Assembly (NCBI GenBank): GCA_910589595.1
Contig: CAJUTM010000001.1
Coordinates: 62,001 to 126,000 of the forward strand
Direction: 5' to 3'
Origin: an uncultured Eubacterium sp.
Lineage (GTDB): Bacteria > Bacillota > Clostridia > Lachnospirales > Lachnospiraceae
DNA length: 64,000 nt
How positions within the stretch are numbered: the first letter of the stretch is position 1; every line of letters starts with the position of its first letter. The notes under the pieces were generated by a model, which did no database searches, had not been told where the DNA came from, and saw only the letters and a program-made list of their open reading frames with translations. The translations under genes and the position numbers were made by a program. Positions 8,081-17,082 of this stretch are shown here, piece by piece.

Positions 8081-9868
8081 CTAACTCTTAAAAAACTTAA
8101 CTGATTCTTCTAATTCCTGTGCCATTTCATTCATCGAGGTACAATTTGTGTTGACATTTTGTACTTGTGTAATAATCTCACAAATATTTCCATTTACCTC
8201 TTCATTACTTGCGGCATTTTCCTCACTAATCGCACCTAAGTTAGATACGTTCTCAATTACTTTTTCTTTGTAGTTGGACAACTCGCCCGTCTTTTCGGCA
8301 ATGGAACGGATTTCATCCGCCGAGTGCCCGATATCTTTGCTGAGTTCCTCATACTTAACGCGGGTCAGCTTAATGCTGTCCTGTTCCTGAAGAATCATCG
8401 CCTGAACCTGAGCCGCCAAATCAACGGATTTCTGGGAAGCTTCGGTAATCGTCCGCGCCAACTGCTTAATCATTTCCGCTCCCTTGGCGCTCTGCTCGGA
8501 CAATTCAAAAATCTCCTCCGCGATAACGGCAAAGCCTCTTCCGTGCTCACCGGCACGCGCCGCCTCAATCGAAGCATTTAAACTCAAAAGATTTGTCTCT
8601 TCGGAGATAGACAAAATCATGGCAACCGCTTCGCCAACCCGTTCAATGGAGCCATTCGTCTCGTGAATCTGAGCCGCAATACTCTCAACCGCACTCACGG
8701 ATTTTTTACTTTCTTCCATAATATTGTCCATGTTCGTCATGGCAACATTATTTGTCTCCAATATGTTCTCTGAATCCTGATAAAGCTGCTCGACACTCTG
8801 TGACATATCATTTACACAACTGCCAATCTCCTGCATCTGCTCGGAAATATCCTGAACGTTTACATTCATATACTCCGCACTCTTCGTGAGCTCATCTACA
8901 GAATCAACAATCTGTCTGGCGCGTTCCGAAGTGTCGTCGCTCAGGCCGGCAACCTCTCCGATATTATCCACTAACTGGTTAGAAACCGACTTGACCTTAC
9001 CGATAATTCCCGACAAATTCTGCTGTAACAGTTTTGTCTGATTTGACAGTATGTGCATTTCGCGAAGTTTGCTCTTTTTCTCTTTGTGTTCCTGCAAATC
9101 CCCCTGCGATAACGCGTTCACCCTCTGTCCAAGATAAATGAACGTCTTCGATACCTTTTTACTGAACAACAGCACTATAATAACAGAAATAATCAGCATA
9201 ATGATTGCAATAGTAACTATATTTACAAGCATACTATTGGTGGAGGAAACGACTTTATCCATCAAAATAGATGCATATGCCACCCCTTCCACGTTCCCAT
9301 TAATTACTATCGGGGCAAAGCAGGCATAATATAAATTATCGTTTGCGTTCACATTTTCCTCAAAATAGCCCTCTTTATACTTATCAGGATTCTTAAATAT
9401 ATCTTTATTGCACTCAATTTCCCGAATACGATAACCATTCGGATTTTTCAGTGATGTCACACAAGACATATCTTCAAAAATAATAGCAACTTCAATATCC
9501 TGACTTTTCAGGCTGTCCAGAAAATCATAGTGACTGGTGGCATTGATAATGGTAACCTCATTTTGCACACAGTGACTCGCCAGATTTCGGGAGACCGCAA
9601 GCAGCATTTCTTTCGAAGACTGCTGCACACTATTTGACGTAATACGAAAAGATAAAATACTGACAATGGTAATCGAAATAATAAGCGGCAATAGAGAAAC
9701 ACTTATCAAAAAAACAAACAGACTGATTTTACCAGATTTTGATTTATCTTTCACTTTGTTCTTTTTACTCTTTACTTTCTTTATCTTTTCCGGTTTCGTT
9801 TTTACTTTCTTTTCTTTTATCCGCGGTTTTATTCTTTTCTTCTTCTCCCTGACGTTTGCTTTTTTCAT
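8081..9868 (-). CDS. Methyl-accepting chemotaxis protein with a lysine-rich N-terminal tail
   Basis: Membrane chemoreceptor. From the ATG at 9868 (GGAGG five bases upstream; the ATG at 9880 overlaps that site) it has 595 residues. Residues 1-47 are cytoplasmic and extremely basic (22 lysines), then a membrane segment, a short extracytoplasmic sensor region, a second membrane segment near residues 215-240, a HAMP-like linker and a long coiled-coil signalling domain. The hairpin tip EETNLLSLNASIEAARAGEHGRGF is the standard MCP signature (here cited as ETNLLSLNASIEAARAGE). The ligand is unknown. No other chemotaxis gene is in the window. The basic tail is not usual for the family. Confidence 0.9.
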   Translation of the reverse strand: MKKANVREKKKRIKPRIKEKKVKTKPEKIKKVKSKKNKVKDKSKSGKISLFVFLISVSLLPLIISITIVSILSFRITSNSVQQSSKEMLLAVSRNLASHCVQNEVTIINATSHYDFLDSLKSQDIEVAIIFEDMSCVTSLKNPNGYRIREIECNKDIFKNPDKYKEGYFEENVNANDNLYYACFAPIVINGNVEGVAYASILMDKVVSSTNSMLVNIVTIAIIMLIISVIIVLLFSKKVSKTFIYLGQRVNALSQGDLQEHKEKKSKLREMHILSNQTKLLQQNLSGIIGKVKSVSNQLVDNIGEVAGLSDDTSERARQIVDSVDELTKSAEYMNVNVQDISEQMQEIGSCVNDMSQSVEQLYQDSENILETNNVAMTNMDNIMEESKKSVSAVESIAAQIHETNGSIERVGEAVAMILSISEETNLLSLNASIEAARAGEHGRGFAVIAEEIFELSEQSAKGAEMIKQLARTITEASQKSVDLAAQVQAMILQEQDSIKLTRVKYEELSKDIGHSADEIRSIAEKTGELSNYKEKVIENVSNLGAISEENAASNEEVNGNICEIITQVQNVNTNCTSMNEMAQELEESVKFFKS

Positions 9869-9916
9869 AATTTCCTCCACATCTTTTCATCCGCCAATGA
9901 ACAATTCCTGAACCGG

Positions 9917-9964
9917 CAAAAAACTATATCAGCATCCCATGATATATAGTATCACGGGATGCTG
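9917..9964 (-). terminator. Intrinsic terminator of the sugar ABC importer operon
   Basis: CAGCATCCC (9930-9938) pairs with GGGATGCTG (9956-9964); on the minus strand the stem is followed within six bases by a run of six T. It stands directly after the last permease gene. Confidence 0.8.
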
Positions 9965-9972
9965 ATTTCACA

Positions 9973-11028
9973 TCATTTTAAAGCCTTTTTCTTTCTCGAC
10001 ATAACGACACTCTGTACTACAAGGAACAAACATAACATTACGGCAATCGTAATACCTGTCCACCACGCATCGTCAAATCCTAAAGAAGATACAATATTCT
10101 GAATCGTACTCAGCGACAAAACACCAAACATCGTACCTATGATGTTACCTACACCACCGGTCAGCATAGTTCCGCCGATAATCGACGAAGCAATCGCATT
10201 CATCTCTTCTGCATTGGCATGGGACGGAGAGCCGGAGCCGACAAACAGGAAGTAAACATAACCGCCAATACCTGCCAGCAAACCACATATAATGTAGGCG
10301 AGGAATTTTGTTCTTCTGACATTAATGCCGAGCATCAACGCACTCTGCTGATTTCCACCTACCGCATAAAAATTGCGTCCGGTCTTTGTCCATCTCAGTA
10401 TACAGAACAGTAAGATGACAATGATAAGCGCTACAATTACACCAATACTTATATAGGCGTCCACATATACCCCACGCCGGTTCGTGCTTCCCATTCCGGG
10501 AACATTAATACGATAATCTTTCAATGCCACGAAACCTTCGTGCGCAACGTTAAAGGGCTTGGAATTTACAATCGTCGTCAGACCGCGCGCAAGGAACATG
10601 CCCGCCAGAGTGACGATAAATGGCTGTATCTCCAAATAGGCAACCAAAAATCCCTGTCCGATACCAAAAGCCAGACCGATACCTAATGCAATCAGAATAG
10701 AAGTGAAAATATTTCCACCCTGCATATCCAGATTTACCGCACAGCACATACAAACTAACGCCGCCACACCACCGACTGAAATATCAATACCGCCGGTAAT
10801 CATAACTAAACTCATACCACACGAAAGAATAATCAGGAATGCTTTTGCGTTTAAAATGTTAAAGAATGTCTGCGGCTTTGCAAAGCCCTCTCCTAAAAAG
10901 AGAACGGCACTCAAATACATGATAAAAAATACTATAATTGTAATAGACAACAACAAGTTAGTATCTGTCATTCCCTTTATTTTCTGCAGCACCGAAGCGC
11001 CTCCACTAATATTCTTGGAATTTGACAT
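9973..11028 (-). CDS. Sugar ABC transporter permease (YjfF-like)
   Basis: 351 residues, hydrophobic throughout, of the RbsC/AraH branched-permease family. It carries GGIDISVGGVAAL in the second membrane region and GGTMLTGGVGNIIGTMFG near residue 285, the two conserved blocks of the family. It is the second of two permeases in the operon, which fits the two-permease YtfT-YjfF galactofuranose importer rather than the single-permease ribose system. ATG at 11028 follows GGAGG with nine bases between; two bases separate it from the preceding permease. Confidence 0.85.
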   Translation of the reverse strand: MSNSKNISGGASVLQKIKGMTDTNLLLSITIIVFFIMYLSAVLFLGEGFAKPQTFFNILNAKAFLIILSCGMSLVMITGGIDISVGGVAALVCMCCAVNLDMQGGNIFTSILIALGIGLAFGIGQGFLVAYLEIQPFIVTLAGMFLARGLTTIVNSKPFNVAHEGFVALKDYRINVPGMGSTNRRGVYVDAYISIGVIVALIIVILLFCILRWTKTGRNFYAVGGNQQSALMLGINVRRTKFLAYIICGLLAGIGGYVYFLFVGSGSPSHANAEEMNAIASSIIGGTMLTGGVGNIIGTMFGVLSLSTIQNIVSSLGFDDAWWTGITIAVMLCLFLVVQSVVMSRKKKALK

Positions 11029-11029
11029 A

Positions 11030-12118
11030 TTAAGCCGCCTCCTTTCTGTTTACTGTTATCTTTTTCCACAATTTCGACGCTTTATCGCGTACAATTGGTG
11101 CGCTGACTACTACCAGAATAATAACGATAACAGCCTTATATGCTTTCAGTGCGGCAGAATCTACTCCCATCGCCTGCAGAGTAGTTGTCAGGTACTGAAT
11201 TACATATGCGCCAAGAATAGAAGCCACCATATTAAACTTACCGCCGCTAAGTGCATTTCCACCTAAAGCCACCGCCAGAATGGCATCCATCTCGATATCT
11301 TTCGCTATAACGGAGTAGTTAATGGTAGAAGTTCTTCCAACCTTTACGAGTGAGGCAATAGCCACACATAAACCTAAAATTACAAAAGCCAGAAATTTGA
11401 TAAACGCCGGATTTAATCCATTCAGCCGTGAAGAATTTTCATTGATACCTACCGACTGTGTATATAAGCCGAGGTTCGTAAACTTCAATACCAAAAACAT
11501 AATGATAACGCACAAGATGGCGACAAATATCGGCGTCGGTACCGGAATGCCGGGTATAAATCCACCAATATAACCAAGAGACGGGTCGCTGACAACCGGC
11601 AGCGTATTATTATTAATCCACGATGCAACGGAGCGTCCCGCTGTATACAGAATCAACGTCGCAATCATCGGCTGTATTCTAAATATCGATACTAAAACAC
11701 CGTTGAATGCCCCAAACAGCATACATACTACACAGGCAACTAAAAATGCAGTCAAAATGCTTGTCTGCAGCTGCTCCGGTCGCGGATTACTGCCACAAAG
11801 AACACGCAGTATCACACTACCGCCAATAGCAATCGCCGCGCCGACACTGATATCCTGACCACCGGAAGCCGCCGTTACTAATGTCATTCCCATTGCCAAA
11901 ATCGCAAGTTCTGAACCAAAGTCTAAGATTGTAACCAACTGTCCTTTCAAAACCAAATCACCGACACTATTCGGCTCCAATGTAATTCCAAAGAAAGATG
12001 GGTCAACAATCAGATTAAAAATGGTCAGCAAAAGAAGTGTGGCAATCGGAATGAAGATTTGCTTTTTCACAATCTTTCCTAATACTACAGATATTCCTGT
12101 TCCTTTTTTTGCTGTCAC
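11030..12118 (-). CDS. Sugar ABC transporter permease (YtfT-like)
   Basis: 362 residues, RbsC-family inner-membrane permease with the blocks GGQDISVGAAIAIGG and GGNALSGGKFNMVASILG. The start is GTG at 12118 behind GGAGGTGAGAAATA; the stop of the ATPase gene overlaps it by one base (TAGTG). Pairs with the next gene as a heterodimeric permease. Confidence 0.85.
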   Translation of the reverse strand: MTAKKGTGISVVLGKIVKKQIFIPIATLLLLTIFNLIVDPSFFGITLEPNSVGDLVLKGQLVTILDFGSELAILAMGMTLVTAASGGQDISVGAAIAIGGSVILRVLCGSNPRPEQLQTSILTAFLVACVVCMLFGAFNGVLVSIFRIQPMIATLILYTAGRSVASWINNNTLPVVSDPSLGYIGGFIPGIPVPTPIFVAILCVIIMFLVLKFTNLGLYTQSVGINENSSRLNGLNPAFIKFLAFVILGLCVAIASLVKVGRTSTINYSVIAKDIEMDAILAVALGGNALSGGKFNMVASILGAYVIQYLTTTLQAMGVDSAALKAYKAVIVIILVVVSAPIVRDKASKLWKKITVNRKEAA

Positions 12119-13632
12119 TATTTCTCACCTCCGGCAATTGTATTCATTATCTTCGTCTGTGTCAAATCTTCGCCCGTAAGTTCACCTACCACTTTTCTGT
12201 CGCGCATGACAATCAGCCGTGAACAGGTACGCAGCATTTCATCTGTTTCAGAAGAGATAAAGGTCACGCTCATTCCTTCTGAGGCAAGTTTTAAGACAAG
12301 TTTCTGGATTTCGATTTTAGTACCTACATCAATTCCTCGCGTAGGCTCATCCAAAATCAGATAATCCGGATTCGTCAGCAGCCATCTCGCCAATATTACT
12401 TTCTGCTGGTTTCCACCCGACAAAGACTTGATAGGCGTCTCGTCCGATGCCGTCTTTATCGAAAGCAGTTTTATGTATTCTTCCGCAAATTTCTTCGCCT
12501 GTGCTTTAGAAAATGGTTTGAAAAAGCCTTTTCTCACCTGCAGGGCAAGAATAATATTATCCCGAACTGACAAATCGCCGACAATACCATCCCTCTTACG
12601 GTCTTCTGGAAGATAGGCAATATTTTGTTTCATCGCATTTATCGGTTTCGAAATCTTCACCGGTTTACCTTTTACTTTTACTGAGCCGCCCATTACGCGG
12701 TCAGCTCCAAAAATTGCTCTGACACATTCGCTTCGTCCGGAGCCTAACAATCCGGTAAATCCATTTACTTCACCTTTATTAATATGGAAATCAAACGGTT
12801 TGATTCCCGCGTTACTAACTAACCCTGCCGCTTCATATACAGGAACACCACTATCATCTTTGGAATATGTTTGCTCCTCACCCTTAATATCTGACATATC
12901 GTCTAATTCCTTACCGAGCATCTTCGATACCAACTGCACTCGCGGAAGGTCTTTAATCAGATATTCACCTACCAAAGTACCATCTCGTAAAACTGTAATC
13001 TTATCGCACACTTCATATACCTGATCCAAAAAGTGTGTTACAAAAATAATACCTACCCCGCGGGATTTCAAATCTCTCATCAAGCCGAAAAGTTTTTGCA
13101 CTTCCTGCTCGTCGAGGGAAGATGTCGGCTCATCCAAAATCAATACCCGACACTGCATATCTACCGCACGCGCAATTGCCACCATCTGCTGCACTGCCAG
13201 AGAACAGCTCGCTAACTGCTGTGTAGCTTTTGCCGGAATATCTAACGAGCGCAAAATCTTTTCCGCATCGCGGTTCATCTTTTTCCAATTCCGGCCCACC
13301 CCCTTTGTCCGTCCGATGAACATATTCTCTGCGACCGATAAATTGGGACAAAGTGTAATCTCCTGATACACTGTACTGATACCGACATTTTGAGCATCCT
13401 GTGGAGAACGAATGGAGACTGCTTTATCATGTCCTTTCATAAAAATCTTTCCGTCATCCTTGGAATAGACGCCGGTCAGGACTTTTATCAAAGTTGATTT
13501 ACCTGCTCCGTTTTCACCCATCAAAGCGTGAATTTCACCCTCACACAAAGTAAAGTCCACATTTTGCAAGGCGCGGACTCCGGGAAAGCTCTTATTAATA
13601 TCTCTCATTTCCAAGATAGCGTTATCTTTCAC
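12118..13632 (-). CDS. Sugar ABC transporter ATP-binding protein, two ATPase domains (YtfR-like)
   Basis: About 504 residues with two ABC domains, as in RbsA/MglA/YtfR. Domain 1: Walker A GENGAGKST near residue 40, Walker B VLILDEPTSSLD near 165. Domain 2: degenerate Walker A GLLGSGRSE near 293 and signature SGGNQQKV with Walker B LILDEPTRGIDVG near 425. The degenerate second Walker A is normal for this family. GTG at 13632 is ten bases past GGAG; the in-frame TTG at 13638 is the alternative. A stem-loop at 13666-13706 separates it from the binding-protein gene. Confidence 0.88.
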   Translation of the reverse strand: MKDNAILEMRDINKSFPGVRALQNVDFTLCEGEIHALMGENGAGKSTLIKVLTGVYSKDDGKIFMKGHDKAVSIRSPQDAQNVGISTVYQEITLCPNLSVAENMFIGRTKGVGRNWKKMNRDAEKILRSLDIPAKATQQLASCSLAVQQMVAIARAVDMQCRVLILDEPTSSLDEQEVQKLFGLMRDLKSRGVGIIFVTHFLDQVYEVCDKITVLRDGTLVGEYLIKDLPRVQLVSKMLGKELDDMSDIKGEEQTYSKDDSGVPVYEAAGLVSNAGIKPFDFHINKGEVNGFTGLLGSGRSECVRAIFGADRVMGGSVKVKGKPVKISKPINAMKQNIAYLPEDRKRDGIVGDLSVRDNIILALQVRKGFFKPFSKAQAKKFAEEYIKLLSIKTASDETPIKSLSGGNQQKVILARWLLTNPDYLILDEPTRGIDVGTKIEIQKLVLKLASEGMSVTFISSETDEMLRTCSRLIVMRDRKVVGELTGEDLTQTKIMNTIAGGEK

Positions 13633-13665
13633 CGTCAATTCACTCCTTTATTTTATTTAAAAGAA

Positions 13666-13706
13666 ATGCGGTACAGGCGCATGAAATCCATGTGGTCGTA
13701 CCGCAT
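13666..13706 (-). terminator. Intercistronic stem-loop between binding protein and ATPase genes
   Basis: ATGCGGTAC (13666-13674) pairs with GTACCGCAT (13698-13706); on the minus strand it is followed by TTCTTTT. Leaky terminators or 3'-stabilising stems at this place are typical and would raise binding protein above the membrane components. Confidence 0.6.
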
Positions 13707-13742
13707 AAATGTTACAGAAATTATTTTGACTAAGCTTTACAA

Positions 13743-14750
13743 TTAGATACCAAACTTCTTAATATCGTCGTCTGTAATCTCTTTAGCATCAAAGCCTTTC
13801 TCTTCCATAATAACTTTCTTTTCAGAAATGGTCTCGCCTTTCTGCAGCTTCTGGATGATTTCATGAAGAGTCTCAGCCTGGAATGGGTTACACTGGCCAT
13901 CATAGTTCCAGTTACCTTTCTTAAGCTCTTCCAATGCCCATTTGTTGCAGTCAAAGCCCATGATAATTACGTCTTTGTCAACACCGTGGGATATGTTCGC
14001 TTTGTCAAGAGCTGCTGCAGCTCCCTTAGCCATATCGTCGTTCTCTGCATAGATAACGTTGAATGTTTTCTTAGAGTCGATTACAGTCTGTACAATCTGC
14101 TGTGCAGTCTCTGTATTCCATTCTGCTGCCTGCTGTGCAACAAGTGTCCAGTTCTTGTCAGCTTTTACCTGCTTATCCAAAGCACCGGTACGACCCTGCT
14201 GTGCAGCACTACCCATTTCACCCTGAATATGAATGATTTCATATTTATCAAGATTCTGTTTCTTCAGCCATTCTACTGCTGTTTCACCCTCTTTGTCCAT
14301 ATCGGAAACAACGCCTGCTTCATAAAGGCTCTCATCTGCATCTACGATACGGTCGAAGAGAATAACTTTTGTTCCTGCGTCTTTTGCTTCTTTCAATACA
14401 GTATCCCAGCCGGAAGTACCTGCTGCGGAAAGAAGAAGATAATCTACTTCATCCTGAATCATCTTCTGAGCCTGCTGCATCTGCTCATCGTTCTTTTTAC
14501 TGTAAGCAAAAGATGCATCATAACCGTTTTCCTTCGTGAACTTATCTTTCAAGTCCTTGTCGTTAGCGGTACGGTAACCAGACTCATTCGGGTCATTGTT
14601 AATAATACCAACTTTAATCAACTTACTGGAACCGGTATCTGTTCCTGCATCATTGGAACCACTTGTCGGTTTGTCCTCACCGCCACATGCAGTTAAGCCT
14701 ACGAGCATCATTGCTGCCATTAAAATGGCAAAAAGTTTTTTCATTTTCAT
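13743..14750 (-). CDS. Sugar ABC transporter substrate-binding lipoprotein (YtfQ-like)
   Basis: 335 residues. Lipoprotein signal with lipobox LTAC at about residues 19-22, a serine/glycine/threonine linker, then a periplasmic-binding-protein type 1 fold (KLIKVGIINNDPNESGYRT at the N-terminal lobe; NVIYAENDDMAKGAAAALD and VIIMGFDCNKWALEEL in the C-terminal lobe). The order binding protein-ATPase-permease-permease and the sequence style match the galactofuranose YtfQRT-YjfF system; galactose or ribose cannot be excluded. GGAGG lies nine bases before the ATG. Confidence 0.87.
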   Translation of the reverse strand: MKMKKLFAILMAAMMLVGLTACGGEDKPTSGSNDAGTDTGSSKLIKVGIINNDPNESGYRTANDKDLKDKFTKENGYDASFAYSKKNDEQMQQAQKMIQDEVDYLLLSAAGTSGWDTVLKEAKDAGTKVILFDRIVDADESLYEAGVVSDMDKEGETAVEWLKKQNLDKYEIIHIQGEMGSAAQQGRTGALDKQVKADKNWTLVAQQAAEWNTETAQQIVQTVIDSKKTFNVIYAENDDMAKGAAAALDKANISHGVDKDVIIMGFDCNKWALEELKKGNWNYDGQCNPFQAETLHEIIQKLQKGETISEKKVIMEEKGFDAKEITDDDIKKFGI

Positions 14751-14810
14751 TGAAAATAACCTCCAAACATTATATTCTCAAAGATGTGTCCTTGAGTTGA
14801 AGATATTATA

Positions 14811-14935
14811 CCATGTATCAATAACACACTAAATGATATATCTGGAACACAAATTGATATAAATAGCATTCTTTCCCGTCGGTTCTATCGGGTACCCCCT
14901 GATATCATTCCTTTTCAATGAACATAAAATGATAT
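14811..14935 (-). promoter_or_regulatory. Regulatory region of the sugar ABC operon with four TGATAT sites
   Basis: On the minus strand a TATAAT box (14808-14813) has no good -35 box. Upstream are four copies of an AATGATAT-like word: 14831-14839, 14851-14860, 14900-14909 (reverse orientation) and 14927-14935. The first overlaps the expected -35. A weak -35 with repeated upstream sites suggests an activator-dependent promoter. The rest of 14936-15073 is AT-rich and includes the palindrome AAATTTAATTAAATTT near 14963; nothing else is recognised. Confidence 0.4.
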
Positions 14936-15073
14936 TTTTCTGCAAAATTTTTAAAAAAACTTAAATTTAATTAAATTTAATAAATAATCTACATATAAAC
15001 AGAAAATACTATGAACAGCAGGTCAGTTTGGCAGGCATACAGCAAGCTGGCAGAAATGGAGGAAAAAGCAACT

Positions 15074-15241
15074 ATGAACGATAAACAGACATTTAGCAAC
15101 TGCCACAGAACTTCCGGCAGCAAAAACAAAAAAAACAATATTTCCGGCGCTTCCGTGGACGCCGAACAGGATTCTTCGACTTCCAAATATGTTGTCAGGG
15201 ACGATAACAGAGAGCGGAAAGACGGCCCCGGTGGTGACTGA
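15074..15241 (+). CDS. Possible 55-residue hydrophilic protein
   Basis: ATG at 15074 follows GGAGG by 11 bases; an earlier in-frame ATG at 15011 has no ribosome-binding site. The product is polar (Asn, Ser, Lys, Asp rich), has one cysteine, no membrane segment, and ends RERKDGPGGD. Its stop codon lies in the loop of a stem at 15228-15252. It is convergent with the ABC-F gene. No family recognised; it may be a chance frame. Confidence 0.3.
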   Translation: MNDKQTFSNCHRTSGSKNKKNNISGASVDAEQDSSTSKYVVRDDNRERKDGPGGD

Positions 15242-15252
15242 TTCACCACCGG
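15228..15252. terminator. Stem-loop between convergent genes
   Basis: CCGGTGGTGA (15228-15237) pairs perfectly with TCACCACCGG (15243-15252), 13 bases after the ABC-F stop on the minus strand. There is no strong T run on either strand, so termination is inferred from position. Confidence 0.4.
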
Positions 15253-15265
15253 AGACTGTCTTATC

Positions 15266-16810
15266 CTATTTTTCATACCATTCACAGCGTCTGCAGCCCT
15301 CTTCGGATAATTCATAAATGGTATCGCAGACTTCCGCCATGTATTTGCGGTCGTGGGATACACTGATAACCGCTCCGGAAAATTCTTTTAACATCTTGCG
15401 GATAACCGGATTGGACAGTGGGGAAAAGTTTCTCGTAGGTTCATCCAAAATCAGCACATTCGCTTTTTCTACACATATAGAAAGAAGAAATAATTTGGCT
15501 TTCTGTCCGCCACTTAACTCTCCTATCGGATGTTCCATCTCTTCTTTTGTAAATTTCAGGCTTCCCAAAAATGTTCTGATTTTCGTCTGCTCTTCCTTAT
15601 CTCCCGTAATACCCAGATAAGAGAGAGGAGTATCTGCAAAGTTCATTCTATCTCTGTAGTCCTGTGGCATATAAGCGGCCCGTATATCCTTTCTCGGCAA
15701 AAGTTCTTCTGCCGCCAGTTTCAACAGTGTCGTCTTTCCCACACCGTTTCTGCCGATGATACATACTTTCTGCGGCCCTCTTATTTCCAATTGGATATTT
15801 TTTGTGAGACACCTGTCTCCCGCATACAGTTTTTCCCTTTCCAGATGAAGCACGACTTTCCCCTGCGGTATCTTATCTGTCTCCGCAAACTGAAAGAAAA
15901 TCGCCTCCTCCACGTCCGGTATTTCTGTCATCATATCAGATTCTTTGTCAAAGCGGCGCTCCATGGATTTTACCGCTTTCATTTTCTTCTTTAACAGCCT
16001 CGCTCCGGCGGGATCCTGTCTCGTAATGGTCTCCTGCTGATGTGCCACTTTCTGCTCTATGCGGCGCAGTTTTTCCTGTCTGGACTGATATTCACTGCGC
16101 TCCTTTCTTGCCAACTGCTCCTGTTTTTGCAGACTGCGGCTCCTCTCCTCTGCATATTGCCAATACCCCATATTGCAGATGGTATGTCTCGGTTTTCTTT
16201 TCTTCCTTATCATTTCCAGATGGATAATGCGGTTGGCGGTTCTTTCCAACAGCGTTTCATCATGGGAAATAAACAATACCGCCCCTTTCCAGTTGCAGAT
16301 AAACTTCTCCAGCCACGCCAGCGTCTGCAAATCAATGTCATTCGAGGGCTCGTCGAGCAAAAGAACCGTCGGCCGCCTGCACAGCATACGCACAAATTGT
16401 AATTTCACCTTTTCTCCGCCGGATAAAGTTCCCATTTTCTGCTGGGAATACAAGATGTCCGGCGGCAATTGCAACTGACTTGCCATCGCGGCCGGCTCCT
16501 TCCCATTACAGTTGTAGAACGCCGGTTCTTCGCAGAAAAATTCATAGACAGACATTTCCTTTTCTGCGGATGACAGCTCCTGTTTTATATAGCCCAAAAC
16601 GCAGCCGTTCCTGATTATCTCTCCGCGGCAGTCCGCGTACCCCTCTATCCGTTTTTCATCATATATGCATTGCAATAAGGTAGATTTTCCATTGCCCTCT
16701 TCGCCGATAAGCGCCGCCTTATCCCCGTCGTTGAGATTCAGGGAAAAATCGCAGACCAGCTCCCGCAAATCCTGTCTGTTTGTAATAGACAAATTTTTTA
16801 TTTGTAACAT
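15266..16810 (-). CDS. ABC-F family ATPase, probable ribosome-protection protein
   Basis: 514 residues, two ABC domains with no membrane segment. Domain 1: Walker A GEEGNGKST near 37, signature LSGGEKVKLQF near 129, Walker B VLLLDEPSNDID near 150. A charged linker (about 225-290) joins domain 2: Walker A GRNGVGKTT near 352, LSGGQKAKLFL near 430, LILDEPTRNFSP near 452. Such proteins bind the ribosomal E site and either regulate translation or displace antibiotics. The short ancestral-type linker and an attenuator-like leader (leader ORF plus terminator upstream) favour an antibiotic-inducible resistance member, but the drug class cannot be read. SD GAAAGGAG precedes ATG 16810. Confidence 0.82.
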   Translation of the reverse strand: MLQIKNLSITNRQDLRELVCDFSLNLNDGDKAALIGEEGNGKSTLLQCIYDEKRIEGYADCRGEIIRNGCVLGYIKQELSSAEKEMSVYEFFCEEPAFYNCNGKEPAAMASQLQLPPDILYSQQKMGTLSGGEKVKLQFVRMLCRRPTVLLLDEPSNDIDLQTLAWLEKFICNWKGAVLFISHDETLLERTANRIIHLEMIRKKRKPRHTICNMGYWQYAEERSRSLQKQEQLARKERSEYQSRQEKLRRIEQKVAHQQETITRQDPAGARLLKKKMKAVKSMERRFDKESDMMTEIPDVEEAIFFQFAETDKIPQGKVVLHLEREKLYAGDRCLTKNIQLEIRGPQKVCIIGRNGVGKTTLLKLAAEELLPRKDIRAAYMPQDYRDRMNFADTPLSYLGITGDKEEQTKIRTFLGSLKFTKEEMEHPIGELSGGQKAKLFLLSICVEKANVLILDEPTRNFSPLSNPVIRKMLKEFSGAVISVSHDRKYMAEVCDTIYELSEEGCRRCEWYEK

Positions 16811-16898
16811 ATATCCAGCTCCTTTCCTTCTGATACCGCCGGATATAGATTCGCTTTCTTTGTGAATCGCGCACTAAACTCAAAGAGTCCGGAAACGT

Positions 16899-16935
16899 AA
16901 AAATCTGCTTTCAGTATAAACCAAAAGCAGATTTT
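16899..16935 (-). terminator. Attenuator hairpin in the ABC-F leader
   Basis: On the minus strand AAAATCTGCTTT pairs with AAAGCAGATTTT around a 12-base loop and ends in five T, 89 bases before the ABC-F start. Its 5' arm can instead pair with the upstream GTAGATT (within 16965-16978). Confidence 0.6.
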
Positions 16936-16964
16936 CTTTCCACAAATATAATGTTCTCCGGAAC

Positions 16965-17052
16965 ATTAAATAATCTACATTCGGCATCACAAGAACATCC
17001 GGTTATTTTCCGGATATAACTATGTCTTCTGCTTGTCTGTAAATTATTTAAT
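16965..17052 (-). promoter_or_regulatory. ABC-F leader: alternative RNA pairings
   Basis: Minus-strand bases 17039-17052 (ATTAAATAATTTAC), which include the last codon and stop of a tiny leader ORF, pair over 14 bp with 16965-16978 (GTAGATTATTTAAT, one G-U). A small stem ATCCGG/CCGGAT lies between them. The GTAGATT part of 16965-16978 can alternatively pair with AATCTGC in the 5' arm of the terminator at 16899-16935. This is the layout of ribosome-mediated attenuation. Confidence 0.55.
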
Positions 17053-17058
17053 AATCAT
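17044..17058 (-). CDS. Four-codon leader peptide MIIK
   Basis: ATG ATT ATT AAA TAA, preceded four bases upstream by GGAGGTG. It lies 24 bases after the carbonic anhydrase stop and 234 bases before the ABC-F start. A good Shine-Dalgarno for a four-codon frame, with its 3' half in the alternative RNA stem, points to a translated regulatory leader. Confidence 0.5.
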   Translation of the reverse strand: MIIK

Positions 17059-17082
17059 TCCACACCTCCGCAAAACTACGAT

